Part shown: positions 51,700 to 59,390 of the stretch, piece by piece
Layout of the letters: each line of letters starts with the position of its first letter
Position numbering within the stretch: the first letter of the stretch is position 1
Assembly (NCBI RefSeq): GCF_018919385.1
Contig: NZ_JAHLMF010000017.1
Span: 62,001 to 126,000 of the forward strand
Direction: 5' to 3'
Length of the DNA stretch: 64,000 nucleotides
From: Geomonas diazotrophica
GTDB lineage: Bacteria > Desulfobacterota > Desulfuromonadia > Geobacterales > Geobacteraceae
Program-made: the position numbers and the translations under genes
The notes under the pieces: model-generated
What the model was told of the DNA's origin: nothing
The model's input: the letters and a program-made list of their open reading frames with translations, nothing else
Database searches by the model: none

Positions 51700-53224
51700 C
51701 CTGGGACGGGAGATCCCGGAAAGCTACGCGGGGAGACCGCTCATCCCTTACGGCGACCCGTACGCCATCCGGCCGCAGGGGAGCGTCGCGGCCCGCCCCC
51801 TGAAGCGGGTGAACCCGGGGGAGAAGAAGCTCCTTTCCTCGCTTAGGGAGGCGATCGAGGCGAGCGGGCTCAAAGACGGCATGACCATCGCCACCCACCA
51901 CAGCCTCAGAAACGGCGACTTCCTTTTGAACCGGATCGTGGCGGAGATCGCGCAGCTGGGGCTCAGGGGGATCTGGATCGCCTCCTCCTCGGTGCACCCG
52001 GTGCACGCCGAGATCATCCCGCACATAAAGAGCGGCGTCATCGCCGGCTTCCAGTGCGGCGTGAACGGCCTGATCGGGGAGATGGCCACCCGCGGCGAGA
52101 TCTCCTGCCCCATCGTGGTGAGGACCCACGGCGGCCGGGCCCGCTCGGTCCTCGAGGGGAGCGTGCACATAGACGTCGCCTTCATCGCGGCTCCCTGCTG
52201 CGACGAGTACGGCAACATGAACGGCTATTACGGCCCCTCGGCCTGCGGCAGCCTGGGCTACGCCCAGATCGACGCCACCTACGCCTCCTGCGTGGTCGCG
52301 GTGACCGACAACCTGGTCCCCTTCCCGGTGGTCCCGGTCAGCATCCCGCAGACCCTGGTGGATTTCGTGGTGGTCGTGGACCGGCTCGGGGACCCGGCGA
52401 AGATCGTCTCCACCACCACCCGCGTCACCACCGATCCGGTCGGGCTGCAGATCGCAAGCTACGCCTCGCAGGTGATCGAGGCCTCGGGGCTTTTGCGGGA
52501 CGGCTTCTCCTTTCAGACCGGCTCGGGCGGCATCTCGCTCGCCGTGGCCGAAAAGGTGCGCAACGCCATGCGCAAGGGCTCCATAAAGGGGAGCTTCGGC
52601 TGCGGCGGCATCACCGGCTACTTCGTGGAGATGCTGGAGGAGGGGCTCTTCTCCGCGCTCATGGACGTGCAGTGCTTCGACCAGGAGGCGGTGCAGTCGA
52701 TCGGCAGAAACCGCGCCCACCAGGAGATCAGCGCCGACATGTACGCGAACCCCTTCAACGCCGGGGCGGTGGTGAACCGGCTCGACTGCGTCATCCTCGG
52801 GGCCACCGAGGTCGACACGGCCTTCAACGTCAACGTGAACACCGAGTCCAACGGCTACCTCCTGCACAACACCGGCGGGCATTCGGACACCGCTGCCGGC
52901 GCAAAGCTCTCCATCATCGTGGCACCCTCGATCCGCGGGCGCCTCCCCATCGTCAGGGACCGGGTCACCACCGTCACCACCCCGGGGGAGACCATAGGCG
53001 TCGTGGTGACCGAGCGCGGCATCGCGGTGAACGACCGGCACGCCGAGCTCAAGGAAGAGCTGATCAGAAGGAAGCTGCCGGTGAAGGAGATCGCCGACCT
53101 GCAGCGCGAGATCTGCCGGGTCACCGGCACCCCGCGCCCTCTGGAGTTCGAGGACGAGGTGGTCGCGGTGGTCGAGTACCGGGACGGGAGCATCATCGAT
53201 GTCGTCAGACGCGTTAAGGAATAG
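51686..53224 (+). CDS. citF: Citrate lyase alpha subunit, CitF
   Basis: A 512-residue subunit with citrate:acetyl-ACP transferase activity. It starts with LGREIPESYAGRPLIPYGDPYAI. Family strings include LKDGMTIATHHSLRNGDFLLN, GLRGIWIASSSVHPVH, CGVNGLIGEMATRGEIS and RTHGGRARSVLEGSVHID, and the C-terminal part has NTGGHSDTAAGAK. It is a relative of CoA-transferases. The product is cytoplasmic and assembles with CitD and CitE. It overlaps citE by 14 bp and citX by 26 bp. Confidence 0.96.
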   Translation: MALNSLGREIPESYAGRPLIPYGDPYAIRPQGSVAARPLKRVNPGEKKLLSSLREAIEASGLKDGMTIATHHSLRNGDFLLNRIVAEIAQLGLRGIWIASSSVHPVHAEIIPHIKSGVIAGFQCGVNGLIGEMATRGEISCPIVVRTHGGRARSVLEGSVHIDVAFIAAPCCDEYGNMNGYYGPSACGSLGYAQIDATYASCVVAVTDNLVPFPVVPVSIPQTLVDFVVVVDRLGDPAKIVSTTTRVTTDPVGLQIASYASQVIEASGLLRDGFSFQTGSGGISLAVAEKVRNAMRKGSIKGSFGCGGITGYFVEMLEEGLFSALMDVQCFDQEAVQSIGRNRAHQEISADMYANPFNAGAVVNRLDCVILGATEVDTAFNVNVNTESNGYLLHNTGGHSDTAAGAKLSIIVAPSIRGRLPIVRDRVTTVTTPGETIGVVVTERGIAVNDRHAELKEELIRRKLPVKEIADLQREICRVTGTPRPLEFEDEVVAVVEYRDGSIIDVVRRVKE

Positions 53225-53693
53225 CCTGCTCGCGGCCCGGGACCGCCGCCAGGCGCTTTTGGACGGCCTGTTCCCGACCCCTTTCCCGGCGACGGTCATG
53301 CTGTCGCTGAACCTGCCGGGGCCTGAGAAGAGCGGGGCGCGTGCGGAGCGGCTCTTCGCCTGGGGGGAAGAGGCGCTCTTCGCTACCCTGAAGGTGACCC
53401 CGGTGCTGCGCGGTTCCGATGCCCTGGGGCCCTTCGCCCTCTACCACACCCGGCTCGCTGCGACCCAGGTGAAGCGTCTGGGGATCGCGCTGGAGACCAG
53501 GCACCCGGCCGGGCGGCTCCTGGATCTGGACATCTACGACCACTCCGGCAAGCAGGTCGGGCGCGCCGAGCTCGACATCGCCCCCCGGAGCTGCCTGATC
53601 TGCTGCGAGCCCGCGCTCGCCTGCATCCACGCCAAGCGCCACAGTACCGAGGAGCTGGTGCTGAAGACGAGGGCGGTGATCGATGCGCTCTGA
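53199..53693 (+). CDS. citX: Holo-citrate lyase synthase, CitX
   Basis: A 164-residue enzyme that transfers the phosphoribosyl-dephospho-CoA prosthetic group onto CitD. The sequence shows LDGLFPTPFPATVMLSLNLPG, TRHPAGRLLDLDIYDHSG (Asp-rich catalytic region) and the Cys segment RSCLICCEPALACIHAKRHSTEEL, all typical. It overlaps both citF (26 bp) and citG (11 bp). Confidence 0.92.
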   Translation: MSSDALRNSLLAARDRRQALLDGLFPTPFPATVMLSLNLPGPEKSGARAERLFAWGEEALFATLKVTPVLRGSDALGPFALYHTRLAATQVKRLGIALETRHPAGRLLDLDIYDHSGKQVGRAELDIAPRSCLICCEPALACIHAKRHSTEELVLKTRAVIDAL

Positions 53694-54498
53694 GCTCGCG
53701 CGGCTGGCGCGGAACCTGGTGCGCGGAGCCTTCCTGGAGCTCTACCTGACCCCCAAGCCGGGGCTCGTCGACATGAACGATCCCGGCTCCCACCACGATC
53801 TGTCCCTGGAGCGCATGGAAGCATCCCTGGAGGTGGTCTCCGGCTACCTCTGCCGGCTGGCCGAGTCACTGTCGTGCGGCGAGGAACTGGCGAAGCAGGT
53901 GCGCCTGGGGATCGAGGCCGAGCAGGCCATGCGGGAGCGTGCCGGCACCAACTGCCACAAGGGGTACATCTTCCTGAGCGGCCTCCTGTTGGCGGCGGCG
54001 GCCCAGGCGCCCGGGGGAGGGGAGCAGGCGCTCAGCGAGGCGGTGGCCGGCATCGCCAGCCGCCTATTTGCGCAGCCGCCGCAGGGGCAGAGTAACGGCA
54101 GCCGCGTCTGCGACAGCTACGGCGCCCGGGGGATCCGGGGGGAGGCGCTCGAGGGGCTCCCGGCGCTCTTCCGGGAGGCGCTCCCCGCCTATCGTCGCGA
54201 GCTGGCCGCCGGCAACAGGGGGAGCGCGGTGTACGCCATGCTCGGACGCCTGATGGCGACGGTCGAGGATACCACCGCGCTGCACCGCTGCGGCAGGGAA
54301 GGGCTGGGGACGGTGCAGGAGGACGGCCGGGCGCTGGAGCTTATGGTGGCCCGGCGCCACGACTTCCTGGAGTTTCTGTCCCGGCGCAACGAGCACTACG
54401 TGAGCCGCAACCTGACCATGGGGGGGGTGGCCGACCTGCTGGCACTTTCCTTCGCCTGGCTGTGTCACACCGGCGAGCTGGAGCCTCTCCCGCAATAG
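53683..54498 (+). CDS. citG: Triphosphoribosyl-dephospho-CoA synthase, CitG
   Basis: A 271-residue enzyme that makes 2'-(5''-triphosphoribosyl)-3'-dephospho-CoA from ATP and dephospho-CoA, the precursor CitX uses. Key strings: YLTPKPGLVDMNDPGSHHDLS (nucleotide/metal site), RAGTNCHKGYIFLSGLLLAAA, GARGIRGEALEGLPAL and VEDTTALHRCGREGL. It is a full-length separate protein, not fused to CitX as in some species. It is the last gene of the cit operon. Confidence 0.94.
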   Translation: MRSELARLARNLVRGAFLELYLTPKPGLVDMNDPGSHHDLSLERMEASLEVVSGYLCRLAESLSCGEELAKQVRLGIEAEQAMRERAGTNCHKGYIFLSGLLLAAAAQAPGGGEQALSEAVAGIASRLFAQPPQGQSNGSRVCDSYGARGIRGEALEGLPALFREALPAYRRELAAGNRGSAVYAMLGRLMATVEDTTALHRCGREGLGTVQEDGRALELMVARRHDFLEFLSRRNEHYVSRNLTMGGVADLLALSFAWLCHTGELEPLPQ

Positions 54499-54546
54499 TG
54501 GCGGCCCGGTTTGACAAGGCTTGGTTAATGATATTTAATTTCGCCT

Positions 54547-54795
54547 ATGGCTCATTACACCGCGACCCATAGCGCGATCGCCCTCCTGCTTCTTCTCTGC
54601 AGCGCCGCACCTGCGGCGGCCGGTGCCGCCATCGGCCTTGTTTCAGGATTCCTGCTCCCCCGCCTGCTGCACTACGACCATCTCGACACGCCCGAAACCC
54701 GACAGCGGAGCGGCGGTGCCGTCATCAAGGGATTCTCCTTGCGCCCGCTCCTTTCAGCCGGCAGCGCAGGCGTCGCCTGCGACATGAGGTACTAG
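54547..54795 (+). CDS. Small putative exported protein
   Basis: An 82-residue frame with a hydrophobic N-terminus (ATHSAIALLLLLCSAAPAAAGAA) that looks like a signal peptide or single membrane anchor. The rest is polar and Ser/Arg-rich with no family signature. There is no clear ribosome site. It ends 2 bp before the methyltransferase gene, so if real it may be translated with it. Evidence is weak. Confidence 0.35.
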   Translation: MAHYTATHSAIALLLLLCSAAPAAAGAAIGLVSGFLLPRLLHYDHLDTPETRQRSGGAVIKGFSLRPLLSAGSAGVACDMRY

Positions 54796-54797
54796 CC

Positions 54798-55535
54798 ATG
54801 GACGCTACCAAGAGGGACGACCGCCCCACCAGGCACCCCTGGGAGAGGGCGCGGGCCGGGGCGCTGGCGGCCCTGTTGGGTAACACGCTGCACGAGGGGG
54901 TGAAGGTGCTCGGGGTCGGCTGCGGCGACTATCTCTGCCGCACCGTCTTCGGCGGGCTGGAGCACAAGGAGGTGGCGGCCGTCGAGATCGAGCCTCCCGA
55001 GGCGCGCCTGGAGGAACGGGAGCCCGAGCCGGGCATCAGCTACCGCCGCGAGCTTCCCCCGGGGAGAAACCGCTACGACCTCGCCTTGATCCTCGACGTG
55101 TTGGAACGGGTCGAGGATGACCGGGGGTACCTGAAGCGGGTGGTGCGGCAGCACGTTGCCGCAAGGGGGAGGGTCCTGGTCGCCGTCCCCGCCTTTCAGG
55201 CGCTCTACAGCGGGCATGACTGGTTTCGCGGTCACTACCGGCGCTACCGGCTGAGGCAGGTGGAGCAGCTCGCCTGGAGCGCCGGGCTGGTCGTGGTGAG
55301 TTCCGGCTACCTGTTCGGCTCGCTGCTCATCCCGAGGTTCCTGTCATCCCGGCTCTATCATTGGGGGAGGGTGCGAGACCCAGGCCCCTGGCGGGGTGGG
55401 CGGCTGTCGGCCTCGCTGCTCGGCAGGCTGCTGGAGTGGGACAACATGGTGATGATCGCGCTGGCGCGGGCCGGCATCCTCCTGCCGGGTGCAACCGCCT
55501 GGGCGTTGTGCGAGAACCGGCGCGGCGGCAATTGA
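54798..55535 (+). CDS. Class I SAM-dependent methyltransferase
   Basis: A 245-residue protein. Motif I is VKVLGVGCGDYLCRTVF, acidic loop VAAVEIEPPEARL, then the post-I YDLALILDVLERVEDDRGYL, followed by RVLVAVPAFQALYSGHDWFRGHYRRYRL, which resembles methyltransferases acting near lipid or glycan pathways. The C-terminus has hydrophobic stretches (LFGSLLIPRFL and NMVMIALARAGILLPG) that could touch the membrane. The target is unknown. It follows the cit operon but is probably independent of it. Confidence 0.8.
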   Translation: MDATKRDDRPTRHPWERARAGALAALLGNTLHEGVKVLGVGCGDYLCRTVFGGLEHKEVAAVEIEPPEARLEEREPEPGISYRRELPPGRNRYDLALILDVLERVEDDRGYLKRVVRQHVAARGRVLVAVPAFQALYSGHDWFRGHYRRYRLRQVEQLAWSAGLVVVSSGYLFGSLLIPRFLSSRLYHWGRVRDPGPWRGGRLSASLLGRLLEWDNMVMIALARAGILLPGATAWALCENRRGGN

Positions 55536-55549
55536 CACATTGTTTTAAT

Positions 55550-55579
55550 TTGACAGTGGGCTCTCCGATAACGTATACA
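55550..55579 (+). promoter_or_regulatory. Candidate sigma-70 promoter of the DUF815 ATPase gene
   Basis: TTGACA at 55550-55555, an 18-bp spacer and TATACA at 55574-55579, 32 bp before the chosen start codon. Confidence 0.65.
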
Positions 55580-55611
55580 GATTTAACAAAATTACCGGGG
55601 GTTACTTGAGC

Positions 55612-56568
55612 ATGGTTGTTTCATCAGAACAAACTGCCGGTTCGGAGCCCACCACACAGAGGACGGAAAAGTACATGTTGAATCTGAAACCGGAGGTAGT
55701 AGCCCAGCTCGAGCGAGTGCTCAGCTCTGTCGAAATGTTGCTCCCCAGGGCGGTCAAGGCCGTCAACTGGGCCACCTGCCACGCCGCCAACTGGCGCCGT
55801 CACTCCTTCTCGGGATACCTGGAGGCGGTGAAGGTCACCGACCAGACCAGGCTCGACGACCTCCTGGGTTGCGAGAAGCAGAAAGAGATCATGGTCTACA
55901 ACACGCGCCAGTTCCTTAAGGGGCTCCCGGCCAACAACGCGCTCCTCTGGGGGTCGCGCGGCACCGGCAAGTCCTCCATGGTGAAGGCGCTCCTGAACGA
56001 GTACGCCCACGAGGGGCTGCGGGTGATCCAGGTGGAGAAGGAAGACCTCATCTACCTCTCCGAGATCTTCAGCGCCGTCGAGGACCAGCCCTACCGCTTC
56101 ATCCTTTTGTGCGACGACCTCACCTTCGAGATCGGCGAGCTCTCCTACAAGATGCTGAAGAGCGCCCTCGACGGTTCGGTGTACTCGGCCCCGGAGAACG
56201 TGCTCATCTACGTCACCTCGAACCGGCGCCACCTGCTGCCGCAGTACAACACCGACCTCTTGGGCGGCAAGTACGTGAACGGCGAACTCCAGGAGAGCGA
56301 GGCGATGGAGGAGAAGGTTTCCCTCTCCGACCGCTTCGGCCTATGGGTCGCCTTCCACGTCTTCACCCAGGACCGCTACCTCGACGCGGTGCGCCAGTGC
56401 GTGGAGCGGGAGGCCAAAAACCGCAACGTCAGCATCTCCTGGAGCAAGGAGCTGGAGCTGGACGCCATCCAGTGGTCGCACGACAAGACCAAGCGCTGTG
56501 GCCGCACCGCGCTGCAGTTCTCCAAACACTGGGTTGGACGCTACCTGCTGGACCAGGCCTCGGCCTGA
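55612..56568 (+). CDS. DUF815-family AAA-type ATPase
   Basis: A 318-residue cytoplasmic ATPase. The P-loop is LLWGSRGTGKSSMVKALLNE, the Walker B region RFILLCDDLTFE, and the sensor-like string VLIYVTSNRRHLLPQ; the DUF815 signature ends in WVGRYLLDQ. The start is ATG 55612, two codons after a TTG; neither has a strong ribosome site. The role of the family is unknown, though the fold resembles DnaA/IstB-type loaders. It has its own promoter and a terminator, so it is a single-gene unit. Confidence 0.88.
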   Translation: MVVSSEQTAGSEPTTQRTEKYMLNLKPEVVAQLERVLSSVEMLLPRAVKAVNWATCHAANWRRHSFSGYLEAVKVTDQTRLDDLLGCEKQKEIMVYNTRQFLKGLPANNALLWGSRGTGKSSMVKALLNEYAHEGLRVIQVEKEDLIYLSEIFSAVEDQPYRFILLCDDLTFEIGELSYKMLKSALDGSVYSAPENVLIYVTSNRRHLLPQYNTDLLGGKYVNGELQESEAMEEKVSLSDRFGLWVAFHVFTQDRYLDAVRQCVEREAKNRNVSISWSKELELDAIQWSHDKTKRCGRTALQFSKHWVGRYLLDQASA

Positions 56569-56599
56569 CTTCGCTGCCACGCCGTTTGACCAAAACGAG

Positions 56600-56631
56600 G
56601 CGCGCTCCTTCCGGGAGCGCGCTTTTTTTTT
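56600..56631 (+). terminator. Rho-independent terminator after the DUF815 gene
   Basis: GCGCGCTCC (56600-56608) pairs with GGAGCGCGC (56614-56622), followed by nine T. Confidence 0.93.
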
Positions 56632-56721
56632 CATGTGTACCGGGAGCCTTCGTTTCTAAGTGTTAAAATTCCAGGGCCGTCCCGCAAAGTCCACTAGAGT
56701 GATGCTTATACAGTTATTACC

Positions 56722-56750
56722 TTGACAATTATCAGGTCAACATATATATA
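56722..56750 (+). promoter_or_regulatory. Candidate promoter of the TolC/RND efflux operon
   Basis: TTGACA at 56722-56727, a 17-bp spacer and TATATA at 56745-56750. Just downstream ATTCGAATAT and ATTCGATATT form a direct repeat (about 56754-56783), a possible repressor site. No regulator gene is adjacent. Confidence 0.65.
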
Positions 56751-56807
56751 GGAATTCGAATATATCTCGATTCGATATTTTGACTGTACCGGCAAGGAGG
56801 TTTCCGG

Positions 56808-58151
56808 GTGAATCACAGGTTTCTACCGCTCATCGCTCTGCTGATGGCAAGCTGTGCGGCGCCGGCCTTCGGCGAGGTGGTCACGCTGCCGGAGGCCGTC
56901 AAGCGCGCCCTGGAGAGTAACCACCTGCTCAAGGCGGCCTCGCTGGAGCGCGGCGCGGCGGAGCAGGACGTGGCGGCCAGCAGGAGCCGCTATCTGCCCC
57001 GCGTGGCGCTGGAGAGCGGAGCGGTCCTCTCCAACACGCCGAGCGCGGTGTTCATGATGAAGCTGGACGAGGGGCGCATCAACCCCGGCAAGGACTTCGC
57101 CGCCGACACCCTCAACAACCCCTCGCCGCGCGGCGACTTCAAGACGGCGCTGACGCTCGAGCAGCCGCTGATCGATTTCGGCATCTCCACGGGGGTGGCC
57201 CTGGCCGGGAAGGGTTCCGAGGCGGCCGCGCTCTCCGAGGAGGCCAGGCGCGAGGAGATCACATTCCGCGTCTACCTCGCCTACCTGGGGGTGCGCAAGG
57301 CGCAGGCCTACCGCGAGGTGGCCGACCAGGCGCTTTTGAACGCGCGGGAGCATGACCGCCTGGCGGCGGTGCGCGAGAAGGACGGCATCGGCCTCAAATC
57401 GGACCGGCTGCGCACGGCGACCTCGGTGGCCGAGGCGGAGCAGCGCGCGATCTCGGCGAAGAACGACCTGCTGCTCGCGCGCCTGAGGCTCAACCTGGTG
57501 GTCGGCGGAGCCCAGGGAGAGCCTCTGGACGTGGGGGAGCTCCCCAGCCTGGCGGAGCCCGCGCAGGAACTTGAGCAACTCATTGCCCTGGCGAGGCTAA
57601 ACCGCCCGGACCTGAAGCTTGCGGAGAATTCGGAGCAGCGCGGCGAGCTGGCGGTCCGGCAGGCCAGGAACGCCTATCTCCCGACCCTGTACGCGCGGGG
57701 GAGCTACCAGATCAACGACCGTGACCTTCCCCTGGGGACCGACAAGGATTCCTGGACCGTGGGGGTGAACCTGCGCTGGGACCTCTTCGACGGCGGCAGG
57801 CGGTCCCACGAGAAGGAGAAGGCGGAGCTGATCCGCAAGAGCGCGGCCGAACTGCTGGAAAACGAGCGGAGGGAGGTGGCGCTGCAGGTGACCGAGAGCG
57901 TGTTGCACCGCCAGGAGGCGCGCCTGAAACTGGCGAGCGCACAGTCCGCGGTGCGGGATGCCGAGGAAAGCCGGCGCCTGGTGACGCTGCGCTTTGGCAA
58001 CGGCCTTTCGTCCCTGGTGGAGGTGATGGACGCGGAAAACGCGCTCACCCAGGCCCGCGCCAACCTGGTGGAGGTCGATAACGGCTTCCATGCCGCGACG
58101 GGGGAGATCTACTTCCGTGCCGGCGTATTCGTGAAGGAGGTTCTGCAATGA
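56808..58151 (+). CDS. TolC-family outer-membrane efflux protein
   Basis: A 447-residue exit-duct protein starting at GTG 56808 after AAGGAGG. A signal peptide (about 1-22) precedes two outer-membrane efflux repeats. Typical strings are VVTLPEAVKRALESNHLLKAA, the family LRLNLVVG, LIALARLNRPDLK and LRWDLFDGGRR in the second half. It forms the trimeric channel for the adaptor and RND pump encoded next. It overlaps the adaptor gene by 4 bp (ATGA). Confidence 0.92.
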   Translation: MNHRFLPLIALLMASCAAPAFGEVVTLPEAVKRALESNHLLKAASLERGAAEQDVAASRSRYLPRVALESGAVLSNTPSAVFMMKLDEGRINPGKDFAADTLNNPSPRGDFKTALTLEQPLIDFGISTGVALAGKGSEAAALSEEARREEITFRVYLAYLGVRKAQAYREVADQALLNAREHDRLAAVREKDGIGLKSDRLRTATSVAEAEQRAISAKNDLLLARLRLNLVVGGAQGEPLDVGELPSLAEPAQELEQLIALARLNRPDLKLAENSEQRGELAVRQARNAYLPTLYARGSYQINDRDLPLGTDKDSWTVGVNLRWDLFDGGRRSHEKEKAELIRKSAAELLENERREVALQVTESVLHRQEARLKLASAQSAVRDAEESRRLVTLRFGNGLSSLVEVMDAENALTQARANLVEVDNGFHAATGEIYFRAGVFVKEVLQ

Positions 58152-59245
58152 GAACATACCGGGCGGCGTTGGTTGCCCTAGTGATAGCGAGCGGCTTCGG
58201 CTGCGGCAAGAAGGAAGGGCACACTGTCGCTCCGGCCGCGCCGCCGGTGGTGACGGGCGCGACGGTGCAGACCCTCGCGGCAGAGGACCTGCCCGATGTC
58301 CAGGAGGCGGTGGGCACGGTGCGGGCACGCAACAGCGCGCAGATCGCGGCCCGTATTCCCGGCAGCGTGAGCCGGGTCTTCGTGCGAGAAGGCGACCGGG
58401 TCGGGCGCGGGAAACTGCTCGTTTCCATCGAGGCGGTGGAAAGCGGCGCCGCTGCGGCCGGGGCTGTGTCCGGCGTCGAGGAGGCGGCACGGGCACTCTC
58501 CGAGGCGCAGGCGCAGAAGAAGCTGGCAGAGGTCACCTTCGACCGCTACTCCCGGCTCTTCGCGGAGCAGGCGGTCACCCGCCAGGAGTATGACACCAGG
58601 AAGACCGCGCAGGAAGTGGCGGCTCAGGGGGTAGCCCGGGCCGAGGCGCGCCTGGCCCAGGCACAGCACGGCGCCCAGGCGGCCGGCGCCGTCGCCGGGT
58701 ACGGCAGGGTGGTTTCCCCAATCTCCGGCGTGGTGGTGGCCAAGCAGGTCGAGGCGGGGCAGACCGTCTTTCCGGGGACCCCGCTTCTGACCGTCGAGGG
58801 GGATGACGGGTTCCGGCTGGAAGTGGCCGCCCCCGAGACGCTTCTGGGCAAGGTAAGGGGAGGCGACCAGATCGGCATCGCCGTCGAGGGCGCGCCGGAA
58901 ACGGGGCGGGTCTCCGAGGTGGTCCCGGTGGTGGACCCCGCCACCCGCACCTTCACCGTGAAGGTCGATCTCCCCTCCGGCAGGCTCCGTTCCGGCAGTT
59001 ACGGCAAGGCCTTCTTCAAGACCGGCTCCCGCAAGGGGATCGCGGTCCCGGCAGCCGCGGTGGTGCAGCGCTCCTCGCTCACCTCGGTCTGGGTGGTGTC
59101 GCCCGAAGGGCTGGCCCGTCTGCGCCTGGTGAAACCGGGGCGTGCCCAGGGGGGACGCGTGGAGATCCTCTCCGGTCTTTCCCCGGGAGAGAAGGTGGTC
59201 ACGGCCGGCATCGACAAGATGGTGGACGGCGCCAAGGTGCAGTAG
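58148..59245 (+). CDS. RND efflux periplasmic adaptor lipoprotein
   Basis: A 365-residue membrane-fusion protein. The leader ends with a lipobox-like ASGFGC, so it should be lipid-anchored at the periplasmic face of the inner membrane. The order is lipoyl/barrel-sandwich (VGTVRARNSAQIAARIPGSVSRVFVREGDRVGRG), alpha-helical hairpin with long coiled stretches (about 100-170), then PISGVVVAKQVEAGQTVFPGTPL and the beta-barrel. The gene lies between tolC and the RND pump gene and is part of one operon. Confidence 0.92.
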   Translation: MRTYRAALVALVIASGFGCGKKEGHTVAPAAPPVVTGATVQTLAAEDLPDVQEAVGTVRARNSAQIAARIPGSVSRVFVREGDRVGRGKLLVSIEAVESGAAAAGAVSGVEEAARALSEAQAQKKLAEVTFDRYSRLFAEQAVTRQEYDTRKTAQEVAAQGVARAEARLAQAQHGAQAAGAVAGYGRVVSPISGVVVAKQVEAGQTVFPGTPLLTVEGDDGFRLEVAAPETLLGKVRGGDQIGIAVEGAPETGRVSEVVPVVDPATRTFTVKVDLPSGRLRSGSYGKAFFKTGSRKGIAVPAAAVVQRSSLTSVWVVSPEGLARLRLVKPGRAQGGRVEILSGLSPGEKVVTAGIDKMVDGAKVQ

Positions 59246-59390
59246 TCGTGGGAGATTGACTGGGTGCATTGCCTGACGCAGCTTCCCCCACCCCCCAAAC
59301 CCCTCACCCCTTCGCGTGCTGAAGTGCTACGCGGCGCACGCCCGCAAGGGGAGGGGGGGCGATAAAGCTCCCGTCATCATTGGAGAACGC

